Shown in pieces: positions 37,141 through 50,169 of a stretch of 64,000 bases of DNA (its first letter is position 1; the number at the start of each line of letters is the position of its first letter). Source of the stretch: Balanoglossus misakiensis (Eukaryota > Hemichordata). Location of the stretch: contig CM082594.2 of assembly GCA_040954595.2 (NCBI GenBank), positions 9,858,001-9,922,000 on the forward strand, in the 5' to 3' direction. The notes under the pieces are model-generated. The model was not told the DNA's origin, ran no database searches, and saw nothing but the letters and a program-made list of their open reading frames with translations. The position numbers and the translations under genes are program-made.

Positions 37141-40100
37141 TTTGTCTGGTTGGGCATTGGTTACCCGAGTGTAATAATAACCAGTGGTGAACATATTTCA
37201 AAGAGATGAAAAAATACACAACATTTGCATTATGTTATCATAGAAAACAGGCATTTCACCTAGACTTGCTGGTTGCTGAATGCCGTGGTCATGCTTATGT
37301 GCGAGACGAACTTAATTGTGATATATTTGGAAGGGATCAGTAAAATATTGAAAAGAAGATTTGCAAAAGGGAAATTAAAAGATGAAGCTGAATTCAGGAC
37401 CAAGTCAGATAACACCAATGTAAAATATAAGTCGTACGGTGATTTCCATCTTTGCCGGGAGGGATCAGTGGTGAATATATTGCCCGGAAAACTTGGAGAA
37501 GTTGTAGTCATACCTTGGATACACCTTGAGTAACTCTTTTCTTGATATGTACTTCTGGTGACAGACTGTGCAAAGGTGAGTAGGTAGATGGTGCCAGCCA
37601 GACTGGTAAACGGTCTCCCATGAAAACCATCTTGGCAGCGATCACCATTCCCCCCTGATTGCAATAACACTTAGTAATTCCGTCTTCCAGGTATGTGATA
37701 TTTAAACAGCTGCATAGAAGGGGCTTCCTTCGTCTATGCCACTTCAGTGCAGTCTCGTTGTCGTAGATACGGTTAAACTGGAATTGCTCGTGTCTGCTGA
37801 AGTCTGTAGTTCAGTGGATTTGAGATGGCGGTAAAGACGCACTGAGACGAGATAGACTTTACTCACCTGTGTCAGACCTCATTGGTTTTCATCAATTCCT
37901 TTAAAGCAACACTAGCTGTGTGTATCTTTGCACTGTTTTGACATTTTTATTCTGTTGAATTGTACTTCAGCAAATTGTACTTGTAAAGTGTGACTATGCA
38001 TTTGCACACACTTCAAGACACGTTTGCTACCCCGAACTCAAAAATGTATACTTACATCATTCTACTGAACAACCTCATGTCAAATACATCAACTAATGTG
38101 GAACCACAGAAAGAAATTATAAATTCGAATATGTATTAATAAGTGCCATTTATTTCACTTTAAAGAGCCAATTTTAGGAAAATTTGACATATTCTTACTA
38201 ATTTTACACACATTGTCAATAAATCTGCCATAATTCCATCTACAAACTCTATTTAAATTCTTTAAAAAGCTATTAACAGCAAAAGAACACACAGCGGGCA
38301 AATATTTGTAAAAAATATTTAAAAATTCCATCCATTCCGTAATGGTGATGTTTTTTTGTCTCTTTATTGATGAAGCGATATTGAAAACTGTTGCGCATTT
38401 ACTTTATAAAAGCTTCTTAAATTGTAAAAGTGACATTTGTCAATGGAAATATGGGATTTACAGCTGTATTTCCAGTCAATATTTGTGAAAATTCTTTTCG
38501 CTTTTGTGAATATTACTAGGTATGAAATCCATAATGGCCACAGCTATGCTGCTGAAAGTTTGTTTGTCAGAATGTGACCTCAGCATTATTTTCCAACCTA
38601 GATGGTCCCATATAGCTTCTAATTTTGTCTTGAAATGTTCTGAAGTCTCCAACAATCTGATTGAGCCAATTCCTAGTGAAATTTCAATGAATACCTGGAC
38701 ATAAATTGTAGTGCAATTAATTTCTTTAATGTATATTTTTGTCGTAATAGCACCATTTGGAAAGTATTTTCAGGTCATATCTTAGCAAGTTGTCTCTTGT
38801 AAACCCTGAAATAATTGCATTAATGTCTGGAAAATGCCCGTCTTAATTGTACATCTGGGAAAACTACAAACACATTTCTGTGTTTTGCACAATTTTCAAG
38901 TCGTTTTTTCCATAGTAAATGCAGTCAGCACTGTCTGGCCGTTCTTGCTGTCGCCTGGTGTATGTCACCGGTTCCAAGATAAATTGTAGTCACCAGTAAT
39001 TGCTGTAATACTCTTCAAAACTCGGCTAAATCTGCACTAGGATGACAAGTACAGCATTTCAACAACTGTATTTATGACCCTTCAGGGATAAATGCTAGGA
39101 TTCAGAAAAGAGATTGTGCTACCAGTACCATGTGATGCTTTTATTATTGTCAAGAAACATTTGAAAACAGTCCACTATGGTTTTTTTTGTATATTCTCAA
39201 ATAATGTATCCTAAAAGTTATCTTATAACAATTTTGATCAGATTAGATGATGACCCAGAACGAGATAATAAAGTGAAATTTTCCAAAGTTTCCATGATTA
39301 ATGTGAATGCTGACACTTGATGACAAGATGTGTGTTATGCTGCCACCATAGTTGTCCAAATCAGTCCACCCAGCACTGTCGCTTGGTTCTGAGTTGTGAT
39401 TGGTTCATTGCATTCCACAGCAAGCTAGGGTACCATATTAGAGAAAGAATGGGTTTGAGTAACACGTCATGTTAAATTACATGTTTCACATATCATTTAT
39501 ATATCAGTGCAATCATTTTTTGTGAATTTCACAAGGCTGTCTATTTGATACGTGTATTTCATTTTGTAAGTATTCCTCCAGACGTGGTGGAGGTTCAGGA
39601 ATATGATATTCACTGTGATTACAGGTTTTGACAGGTACTTCATGCATTATGTAATAGAGAGTATAAATTGGGGTAATTTTGTATAATGGTATAAAATAGA
39701 GTAGCAATGATTAAAGTCTACTGTCATGTCTGGTAATGCACATAGGATTATCACAGCTCATAAGCATTAATAAACATTTTAGCTGTATGATTCATATTTT
39801 CGCCTTGCATTCACATATGTTGGATTAATGGCTGAAATTCAGTTTTAATACTGATAAATGTCGAAATCTACGCAAATATTAAAGTCTTCAGAAAATCCTT
39901 TGCTGATTATCTCCATGCTTTCATCATTGCTGTGCGATACCTAAACGTGAAACCAAGTCCTTTCACAAACAATCTTTGCTTTTACTTGCAATCTACTGTA
40001 CCTGTTGAACTATCCTGACTACAAACAGTGTGAATACTTGGAGAGGTGACTGTTCTGGCAGACAATTACCATTTATTTTCGATTTGTGCGCAGACATAGC

Positions 40101-43100
40101 CCCTTGAGAAACCTTTTAACAACTTTGCTGTATATGGCAATTTTCACTTGACACATAATCCAACAAACTGACAAAAACTGAGGTGGAAAGAGGAAAAAAT
40201 ATTTGACTAGGGTAATCTGTCATTGATTACCTACTTTGAAAAACTGGTCATTCTTGTAGTTGTGTTGACATAGACTTTATCAATCAGTCATTTGTCTAAT
40301 TTCAGTCGCCAAGAAAGCTCTCAATTATTTGCCTCTTTTATGACTCTTTTAAGAATTATTAATGAGACCATATTCCAAACTTTCACGTTTAATGATTTTC
40401 AAGATCTAAGCAAATTCAGAAATGGGTATATTAGTTTTGTCATTTGTTTTAGTTTCATAAATAATTCTACTGTTAGTGTTCAGTGTGGTAATTTCATCCT
40501 CAAGTATTCATTAATTGCAATTAATTCTCGCTACAAATTGCTTAGCGTGATTCATGAGTTTACTACATCACTCAACTAATCAATGTTAATCGCTTTTTGA
40601 TGATCTATGAGGTGTGTTACATAGAACCGAGTTCTTATAAGAAAGAAATTTATATCTCAATGTTGACACTTATTAATGATGGCAGGCTGTGGTCCCATGA
40701 AACACAACATGTCCAGCCATTTGACACCTGTTGGATTGTTTTATGTATGCGCAGATTTTTATGTGCATATAAACACTGAGTCTGCTCGCAGTTTGTGCTC
40801 CAGTAGTGACATAAATGAATATTAAGCAGTCTGTGTGAGCTTAGATGACAAAGAAATGAAGGCAGTGGTTCCTGTACAGTGAAGTTTTATTCAGGAATGA
40901 CTGGCGTGTTAATAATGACAGCGAACAAATTAAAGCATTTCTTATGCCAATGGGAACTCCAGATTATGTTGATTTTAATACATGTCTATCGATTTGATGG
41001 ATTTGATGACATAACATTGTGTCCATTGGGAATGAAATTGAAAGCAGACTTTAGTACCAGTGTTTGGATTGTGTAAGACTTCAGTTTAATCAGATTCTTC
41101 TGGTGCACAAATAACAAATCTTTATTGTCATATAAGAGTATTAAAAATCCATTTTTCATAATTTAAATAGTTGTCTTTCATAGTATGACCACAGTAATAG
41201 CGTACTAGATGTTATTTGATGTAGCGTACAGTAAGATTGAAACAAGAGGATTGTAGTTTTCACTGGGGAAGAAATTTCCCATGAGTCCTTGCTGTTACTA
41301 TAATTCTGTTATTCATATTTTGTGACGAAACATCGCCATGGTTACTTACATAAATTGAAAGCATCTTGACTGTAAGTGGCGAGACTCTCTGAATTTCAGA
41401 TTTCCAAAATTTGAATGACGCATCGTGGGAAATATTACGTATAGGAATATTGATATTGGCCCCATGCTGATTCAGAAATAACATTTTCCAACTCTCGTTT
41501 CTGTCAGTTCAGTAACTGTGTAAACAAATCTTACAACAGTTTCCAGTTTCTATGCAACCATGAAAAAAGGTGTTGAGTGAAATGATGGGAGATTTCTGAT
41601 GTCCTTTTATTATGGTCCAATAAAGCCGAATTATGTGCGTTGGTGTAAATTTGAAGTTGTGAAATAGAACTCTTTATCCTCAAATATCGCAGTTTTTAGC
41701 AATCATCATAACAACCATTGGGTAGTCTAGCGTCTCATGGTTACCATGTTTATAGTTAACCCCTTTAAGATATGCTTTTCTGGGGAAGGCATGAATTTCA
41801 CGATATTTTCGTATAAATTCATGACAATGCTATCAATGAAATTAAATCGAGGTAATGACTGAGCCTTTAAAATTTGTTTTAATTGCGTTGGACATAATGC
41901 AATAAAACTTCTTTCTGCCCTTGGATCAATAGTAACATGATTGTTATAGAGGTCTTTATAAAATCAATATAATTATGAAACCAAATATTTTATAAACCAT
42001 TGCCAGTGATTAACATATATTCAGTCTGATATAATATCGACTCTAGTAGTATAATTTGTTTTTTATGAAAACTACAATGCTGTTTTGTTTTGTTTGTGAT
42101 CAAGTGGGAAGTTTTTCACAATAAAGCAGTTGGGGCTCTGAAGATAAGTTCTTATAGGGAAATGTAAAACCAGATCATCACCCTTTGTAATTTGTATGTT
42201 GTTATAATGTTAACAGTCACTGTCAATGTCATGAGTAATTGTATGAATCATGCCACAGAAAAACACTTCAATATTTTCTCAAACCAATTAGTGATTGACA
42301 ACCCATACGTGAATACTAAATGATTTGATTAAAAACAAGAGTATCATTTGAATTGATTGTATACACCATGCCACAATGCTATTTCTCCTACATAATAGAA
42401 CTGTTTAGAAACTTTCAGACCTGTCTTGAACATTAATCCAAGGTTGCTATGGGAATCAGACATATGCCATTTGGAATCATGTACATTGTACAAGTTTTTC
42501 AGTATATCTATCGATAATTCTGCTAATTATATTGACTTTGCACGCATGGTTTCATAAATAATAAAACAATCAGTGAGATATTATGTGTAGTTTATGATAT
42601 TTTTATGGCTTAATAAACATCACATATAGTAAATATGAAATGTCAACATAATCATTCACCGTCATGCTTGAATTAAAAATTAAGTCATTCTGAAATATTA
42701 ATATGGTCATGGGAAAAACCTGGAGATATCACAAAGTATCAAGAAAAGTCTTCTGTTGCTTGAATAATTTCATTTTTTCGTTTGAATTCTGTGCAGAACA
42801 GAAAAGAACTCTGAAGGTATTACGTAGAGAACTGATCAGGTCATGTGACTCATGGAATAATGCAGTCGTTTAAATCTGTCATGATTTTTTATCTGTGTTG
42901 AAATCAGGATGTGCAGAGCTGTGAATAAGGAGAGTAATATTTACAATGTAACATAGAATGCCTTGTTTTTAATACTTCCTATAATATACATCTCGTAGTT
43001 GTGTTTTATGATTGACTGATTACTTCATATATTGCCATGAGTACATATCACATAGGAGTGAAATGACTGTTTCTGCGTTATACGTGAGATGTAATAAAAA

Positions 43101-43180
43101 ATTTATTCAGATAGCTGTCAAATTTATAATCTTTCTTTGTCATCAATAGTGAAATGAAATCAGCAGTGCACGAATCGATA
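37141..43180. other. Non-coding stretch
   Basis: No gene was recognised. Frames at 37260-37670 (minus, 136 codons) and 37273-37533 (plus, 86 codons) overlap on opposite strands without motifs. GAGTAAA...CACAG|GTGAGTAAAG on the minus strand near 37866 is a good donor with no paired acceptor. A palindromic CATGGTTACCATG lies at 41736-41748. From about 41800 to 43200 the DNA becomes especially A+T-rich. Confidence 0.45.
38056..38092 (-). other. Candidate 37-base micro-exon
   Basis: Read on the minus strand, TTTCTTTCTGTGGTTCCACATTAG is an acceptor-like tract. It is followed by 37 bases and then the near-perfect donor GTAAGTATAC. The interval is short for an exon. Its peptide, in any frame, is too short to judge. 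It is noted because both splice signals are good, but such pairs occur by chance. Confidence 0.12.
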
Positions 43181-43189
43181 AAAGTCCTA

Positions 43190-43273
43190 CTTTGAGTCAT
43201 AATATATTTATTTCACAAATTGCGATAATTACTCTGAGTCATAATTTATTAATTTCATAAATAGCAATAACTT
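43190..43273. repeat. Tandem duplication, 42-base period
   Basis: CTTTGAGTCATAATATATTTATTTCA... (from 43190) is repeated as CTCTGAGTCATAATTTATTAATTTCA... (from 43232). Similarity continues through AAAT(T/A)GC(G/A)ATAA. Two copies are visible, diverged at several positions. Each carries GAGTCA, an AP-1/bZIP half-type word. Confidence 0.75.
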
Positions 43274-43509
43274 GCCACTGTGTCTGGTGCTAGACTTGCC
43301 AAGGGTGGACAGTGTGTAATGCTATTATGCAGCCATTGTTAATAGGATTAGCCTGATCTCCTATGCTTCTCTTTACACTGTTATATCAATACCCATTATA
43401 AAAATTTCACTGTCTATTGTCTGCTCTCTTGAAATCTTTAATAACCTCATGTTGTGATAGTTTGCCAAGCTGTCATGAACACACGGGGGCAGTTGACAGA
43501 TCAATAATT

Positions 43510-43523
43510 ATTTGCATGCAAAT
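43510..43523. promoter_or_regulatory. Perfect POU octamer palindrome ATTTGCATGCAAAT
   Basis: Two ATGCAAAT octamers overlap head to head to form a perfect 14-base palindrome, set among TAATTA and ATTAA words. POU-domain proteins bind ATGCAAAT, and overlapping octamers can be bound by POU dimers (family knowledge). A shorter relative, TTTGCATGCAAA, lies at 58742-58753. Confidence 0.4.
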
Positions 43524-44094
43524 TAACATAATTCTGCTGACTTCTTTCACATCTGTTTTGGATTATTAATTAATTTAAAACATTGTGGCGTTTCTTTAAA
43601 ACAGCAGGGAAGACATGTTTGTCAATAAGGACAATGTTTGGGTTCTCGGATGCAGAAACAAATGTTTGTTTCTGAAACAATCACCGTCAGTCTGTATATA
43701 AAGAGTCCATGAATTGTTTCATTGTTCCAATCCCTGCAGCGATTAACAGTAAAACACGAGACTTCCAAGTTGATCAATTGCAGTGTGTCTCTCATTTAAT
43801 CATCCCCTAGAAACATAAACTATTTAGTCTAAATTCTCTCCTAAATGCTCTAATTATGAGAATCTGCATTGAAATATGACATAAGACACAAGGCTCAGAC
43901 ATTTCCAATTCTATGGAGACAAAGAGATCAGAACTCTATAAAGTGGCTAATGAAGGTCCTGATCTTTAACAGATGTGAGTTTTAGAGAGGTCCGGTTTTA
44001 GATCACCAATTATATCTAAAATCAACAGTACTGTCTGTGCTCTTATTTAATATTGATAAATAGACCATCAATGTGTTTTTTGGCAATACATAAA
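43524..44094. other. Non-coding stretch
   Basis: A+T-rich sequence with TTATTAATTAATTT near 43563 and no recognised gene or repeat. It leads directly into the large microsatellite. Confidence 0.5.
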
Positions 44095-44214
44095 CTTGAT
44101 TGATTGATTAATGGTAAGTCAGTTGATTGATTGATTGACTGACTGACTGGCTCACTGACTGACTGGCTCACTGACTGACTGACCGACTGATTGATTGGTT
44201 GGTTGGTTGGTTGG

Positions 44215-44260
<46 letters not shown>

Positions 44261-44270
44261 CATCAATCAA
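44095..44270. repeat. Long compound TGAT/TGAC/TGGT tetranucleotide microsatellite
   Basis: About 175 bases of tetramers. TTGA units grade into CTGA/GACT units, with CTGACTGGCTCA repeated as a 16-base higher-order unit (twice near 44144-44172). Next come TTGG units, then about a dozen uninterrupted TTGA units ending in ATTCATCAATCAATGA. The segmented structure shows point mutations that were then spread by slippage. Frames crossing it encode only NQSI/SVSQ-type repeats and are not genes. Confidence 0.95.
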
Positions 44271-47200
44271 TGAAGGAGGGAAGCCAGAGGGAGAGGACAC
44301 AAGAGAACAGACAAACTTTATACCTAGGACCAACATCCTGGTCATTAAGCAACCAACTGATGCATCCAATTAAAATCAAGGTACTGTGCACAGATCATTC
44401 ATGTGGACAGTTGCTCAGAGTGTGCAAAGCAAGACAAACATCTTTGGGATGGACTTCGGTTACAATATACCTGCAGGAGAGATATGTCTGATTGTCCCTT
44501 CAGTGCAGACTTCATACAAATTCATAGCTGGAGGATGTGCAGAGGTCCATGCAGATTGGTGGATGCATCATATCTGCTGACAGATTTGTCTATATGGGCG
44601 AATGATAGGTTGTATATCTTGGAACAAACCCGTTCTTTGAAATGGGAAGAATCAGTTTTTGATGGGGTCTTTATCCTTAAGGACATTGAGTAATGTCTAG
44701 AATTAAAGAAATTGATACCAGAAATTTATCATCAAGTTACAAATGGACCCAATTTTAAATAAATTTCGGAGCACACTGGAGAGGTTCCCATTCATTGTAA
44801 AAGATTAATGTTTATAGTTTTCTGAGAGTAAATAGGATATAGAACAGCCTAAGATATCAGAATGCTACCAGTGGAAATAATAATGTCCCTATAATTCATT
44901 TGAGAAGAAAAGAAAATGACCCCCATTAACCAAAAAACATGCACATGTTATTAACCTGGTAATAAAACGCCGTGTGCCCGGGTTTGACTTTAGTGGGAAT
45001 TTCATCTTTTTTTTTTAGTTTAATGTTCATTTCCTGAGCGCAGGGAGCAGATGATGTGAATGTCAGGGCAAATGAAAGCAAAACAAGTGAGGTTGATGAG
45101 ATGGTCGGGTGAAGCAGAGACAGGCTAATTGAACATGATCAAATCTGGAGCCGTCTTGATTATGTTAGAATCAACGCGGTGATCGTGGATAAAAGTACCG
45201 TAAGAGGGTGGGACATATTTAGGATAAGTGAGGGTTTTAACATTTTATGACAATGACAGCCCAATCTGTCCGTCAGATAGAAGCAAGCAATATAAAGCAC
45301 AACATTGTTCAGTACTGAGTTCTTCGCTTTGAATGACACTTGATGTGAGCTATCTAGTCAGCAGGAAGTTAAGGGAGCATGGTAAAATATGCTCTGTTTT
45401 CATTGGTGAAGAGTTTTAGAACAAAGAGATGAGTATGCTAGCATGTATAAATGCCCTCTAGAAAAATGAAAAAAAGTGTAGTTTCAAAAAGCCTATCCCA
45501 ATCAACAAATACCAGCTATCACCTTGAACTTATACAACCCTGTCTTTATATCAACTATTTCAGAATACCAGTACATGTACTTTTAGGAGAGTAGAATGCT
45601 ATGTATTAGCAACATCTAAAATGCTTTGTAGATAACTTTTAAAATTAGTGTATGGGGTCAATGCTGTTCGGAAGGAGTTTCTGATTTATTGGAGAAAATA
45701 TCCCCGTCACAATTTTCAATGACTGTTTATTGTAGATCATAGTACTCAATCAGAACAAATCAAAAATCAGGTTCTACATGTACTCTTTATATATAGAAAA
45801 GCATGAAAAAACGATGGTTAATATTACATTCATTTCATAATGGGCAGGGTCATAATAATAACTGAACTCTGTTTGTTGGCCACAATGCTAAGTTGTCCTC
45901 AATAGATGCAAAAATGCCGGCTTTATATTTACTGTGACAGATGGCAGGTCCCTTGACACCCTTGCAGACTTAGTTTTGATCCAGATATCCCAGGTTGCTT
46001 TGCATCATTTTCACCGTGATTAAAGTCTTAGTGTCTGTAATGGCTGCGTCGGCATGACGATGTACTGTGTGTGTGTGTGCGTGAGATTTGTCAGCTGGAG
46101 TCCAGACAGACTGGGACCGTAACCACTCAAGGTGTACCACACATAGTTGTCGTTGACTCCACGCGCCACAAAGATTAGACCACTCTCAAAGCATTAGTGT
46201 TTTCACTCCCATTTATTAACAATATATGACTTTTCCATGGAGATGATGAAAGTTGCAGACACGATGGTACCAAAGAGAAAAAGGCATGGGCGTTTTTCAT
46301 CCGTCGGCTGGATTTGCCCAATTTTCCGCTTTTATCCATCATTTTACATCTAAGCTGATTATAGTTAGAAAGTCACACTTAACGTGTGACTTCTTAATGT
46401 GTGGAATCTGTCTTCATCCCCCTCATATTACCCCTCCATCCTTCTTGTTTCACGGCAGACTGTACAGGGGATGGATCGCTATAGTAACAGCCAACAACAC
46501 TGGCAGCTGCGACATCAGCTTCTACGATCAATGCAATGATGCCGAGTAATCACTATGGAAACCAGAATATGCTTCGCTTTATTGGGAAAAAAAGACACGA
46601 AAGGTGATTTATGGCTGGTTATTAGCGAATTCTGAAATTGACACGGCAACCGTCAGACTTTGAAGGAATTATTTGTTTGCGAGAGACAACATTCAGAACA
46701 GAACAATTTCAGTTGGTTGCTAAGCAATCAGAGACAGCGTGAGTAATATGAAAGTTGTGATCATTTTAATAAACTCACACGCAAATCTCACATGAAAGCA
46801 GAAATGTAGCAAGTGAGATGTAGAATATTTCAAATTCATCTGTGTCTTTTTATAGTTATATTCTTGTTCAATATTTCGGGTGATATGATTCCTTCATGTA
46901 AAATCTGCAAAGTTGTGTGATTTTTACAACAGATTGATCAATCTGAATCAAATTAAACCAAATGTCCATGTGACATCATTCTACCTAACAGCTAGCACGG
47001 CATGATGGGATTGTTTAATGGTTAACAAGGTGGACCATTGTCTTTTGTTTCAATAAATGCCCTTATTGTCTTTGAAATATGAGAAAAGTGGTCTGACCAG
47101 GGCTGTGCAAATCAAAGGTTTCTATGGCAATGTAATTGAATGTGGAATTCAAAAAAATAAATCACAAATCTGAGATATTCTAAATTAGATTTTCTGAAAT

Positions 47201-48050
47201 TTGAGATGATTTTCAACAAATCAGTAAAATGTCAAATTACAGAAATGAAATTTGCATATTCTGATTTAGTTTGAAATATGACTAATTTGCAGATGTCTTT
47301 ATGAACTGGATATATTGTTCACTTATAACCATCAAGATTAATAGACGTGATAAATGGGCTTTTTGGGTAAAAAGTGCAGGTTTATAAAACAAAGTACCCC
47401 ACTGATATCATTAGCGCTGCTGATATCTGCTGTTTTTATGAGAGCGTAAACTTTAATGCCAGATTATCAGAGTGTTCATGGAACATATAATATCATCTCA
47501 TTATGCTGTATTAGCATATCATGTTAAAATCATAAAGTTTTACGATTACAAAGACATGTGGGTTCCAGTTCACTTCCCGTAATAAGAAAAGTCAAAGGTC
47601 ATTGGAAATTTCGACGTTATTGTTCGATTAAGAGATTGGGGTAGCATGTCTCCTAAAATTGCGTTAATGAATATGGTTGTCTTGATTTCTTTGTCATTAG
47701 AAACTGCTAAGTGAAGGGAAAGGTGATTTCAGGATGATATATGAGATACAATAGATTGAACAGCGAACAATCAAAAATTCACCGTTGCCATAGAAATGTG
47801 AATATGATAAAGAAACCATTCTGGAGGAGATATTTCACTCTCTGTCATATTGGTGTCAGTGACAATAGAGTGGAGATTACAACTCTTAGAAATTATGTGA
47901 AATTGAAGCCATAAATTTTACACTAACCCATTCATTGTCGCTGAAAGCCATAGACTAGATAGCTGTGATGACGAGCCATAAACAAACAAAAGAACATCTG
48001 CTATGGTTTCACTTAAAGTTCTCCAACTTTACTGCATTTTATCATTTATA
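44271..48050. other. Non-coding stretch
   Basis: No gene was recognised. Three overlapping frames just after the microsatellite (44255-44693) share no family motif. The segment 45040-45210 is of higher complexity (GGCTAATTGAACATGATC, GTTAGAATCAACGCGGTGATCG) and may be another conserved element. X-box-like words lie at 46716-46729, 47118-47130 and 47784-47797. The frame at 46253-46549 has no known domain. Confidence 0.45.
46066..46084. repeat. (TG)n dinucleotide repeat
   Basis: About seven TG units, then GCGTGAG. It is a short simple repeat capable of slippage. Confidence 0.8.
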
Positions 48051-48052
48051 CT

Positions 48053-48066
48053 GTTACCATGGAAAC
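48053..48066. promoter_or_regulatory. X-box-like (RFX-type) motif
   Basis: GTTACCATGGAAAC fits the RFX palindrome except at one position of the right half. It is among the best matches in the window. Confidence 0.35.
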
Positions 48067-50155
48067 TGACAGACATGATCTCACCGTCAAAAAATGTCAT
48101 GTTAAAATTACCACTAACAGTTCAGCATGAAATTTCATTCTGTGAATTTTCATTATATTTTAAGTCAATTTTTTTCTCTCAAATTTTGCTCTAATCTGAC
48201 GAGCTACATTTCTCAAAATAATTATTTGCATAGAAAGTTGGACAAAAGAAGAATCCCTGCCTTGTACTGTCTGATATCACTGTTTTGTCATATATTTTCT
48301 GAAGCTCCCTGCATGAGACAGTACCAATTTCATATTTATTCTTTGTTCAAATACACGTCATGATTTACCTATCAGTGAAATCAAATGACTAATGCACATA
48401 TAGCCTGATTTTGGATTAAAATTGAGATGGAATTGATTAGGGAAACAATAGCGAGTGAAATCTCGAAATCCTTTTCTATTCAGAGAAAAGTGGACAATGA
48501 GTTATTATCATGCTAATAATTAGAGATACCCCATATATCAGGCATTGTTATTCAGATAGTCTATTATCATGCAAATGTTCAAAATGACAACTCTCAGTTA
48601 ATGCAGAAATTTTCAATTTTTATCTTTCAGGGATGAAAAACTACCACCTTTGATGCGGACTAATGATTTAATGGAACGTGGAGATTGGCATCACTGAATT
48701 CCCATAAATTTCACTTTTCGCACTGATTTCTATCCCTGGTAGGTATTTCTCTTTTCAAGTGCGCGTGATTCAGTTTTTTTTCACAAAAAAACTGTCAGCC
48801 TGTTTTATTAATGCTTCTTTAGATTTCAACCAACAATCGACTATTTTCAGCATCCATGCTGGATTTCTGTTAAAGAAAGCAAAACCATAAATAACCCCCC
48901 GAAGGCATTCTTCTCCATATACCCTGACACAAAAAACTTACATCAGAGAGACTGCTGTATCCCCATTACGCACACAGACCAACATCTTTCATGAGGCTAT
49001 GCAGTGTACGCGTTGTCATAGAATCCCCCAATCACAAAGACATCTTGACTTCTAAGCTGCATTCCTGAGAATTCCGTGCCGTTTTCGCAAGGGGCGAAAA
49101 TTGATACAAAAAGTGTGCTTTATTGGGAATATTAGAAACTGAGTGTTATAGTGTACACATTGTCTCACAAGTCAGGCACATCAGTTCCCTGTAGGCAAGA
49201 ATTGTAGGTTCAATGCTGTACAAGATATGCTGTCGTGCTGTTCTGTTTAGAAGAAATTCAAGATGCACAGTTTTGAAAGATATGGGTAGACATAATATCT
49301 TTAATAGGCACTCAAAAAAAAAGAACATACATACCATAAATACGGACATTTCAAAAACCAAAAATAGATAATGTCACATTTAAGTTGAGAGAAGCCACTC
49401 TTCTTTTTGTTTTATGCTTCATTTGATCAGATTTATTATTTATTTCCGCTGTAGTCATTGGAAATTCACATAGCCAAGACACTATCAGATTGGATGGTAA
49501 CAATACACACACCTGCACCATAATTAATTAGCAAATGTTAGGTTTCTTCCAAACTAAGAACTACCTATTGTTTCATCGCCATTAGTAAAATGGCCCTGTG
49601 TTTTGTTTGCCGTAAATTGCACGCCCATTTTGGCATCATCACTGTTGTCACGGCAATGCTTACAGACAAAAGGACGTGCAGACACACCCCGTACGGCCGA
49701 CTGGGTGACCACCCAGACGTCAATACAAATGGACCAACAGAAGATAATGCACGCTCAGATATCTGGCACCCATTTGTGGAAAACAACACTTGCTGAACCC
49801 AACAACAAAAATGTTCCGCTCTGAATAATCAGCAAATAAACACTTGGAGTGGCCTATCATCGCACTTTTTATATGTTTTTATCTACAAGTTCATTAAAGT
49901 AAAGGCTAAGTCCTTCACGACTTCCTTTAATTTTACGTTTGTATTCAGGGACAGGCTACACACTTTTACAGTGCAAAACAAGGCAAGAATATCTGTAAAT
50001 TTTGCCTTTAATTCACCTGCTGGACATCAATTGTGATACATTAACTGAGGTTTACAGATCTGAAAACATAGCAGTGGGTGTTGACTGAATCTGTTCCATC
50101 AAAATTCTTCAAACCAAAGTCAAGGAGTCAAGTGACTTTGACTTGTTCTGTATAG

Positions 50156-50169
50156 GTAACCATGGAAAC
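50156..50169. promoter_or_regulatory. X-box-like (RFX-type) motif
   Basis: GTAACCATGGAAAC is related to the RFX X-box, with the same CCATGG core and AAAC end as the site at 48053. Confidence 0.3.

Noticed and set aside
37260-37670. 136-codon minus-strand frame with an overlapping 86-codon plus-strand frame
   Set aside because: Opposite-strand openness points to local base composition; no domain or signal was recognised.
38747-38770. TAGCACCATTTGG, matching the first 12 bases of the miR-29/285 family
   Set aside because: The rest of the mature sequence differs, and no pairing arm could be found upstream or downstream to form a precursor hairpin.
44043-44369. 108-codon minus-strand frame rich in NQSI repeats
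   Set aside because: It is only the tetranucleotide microsatellite read in one frame; the flanking residues show no protein character.
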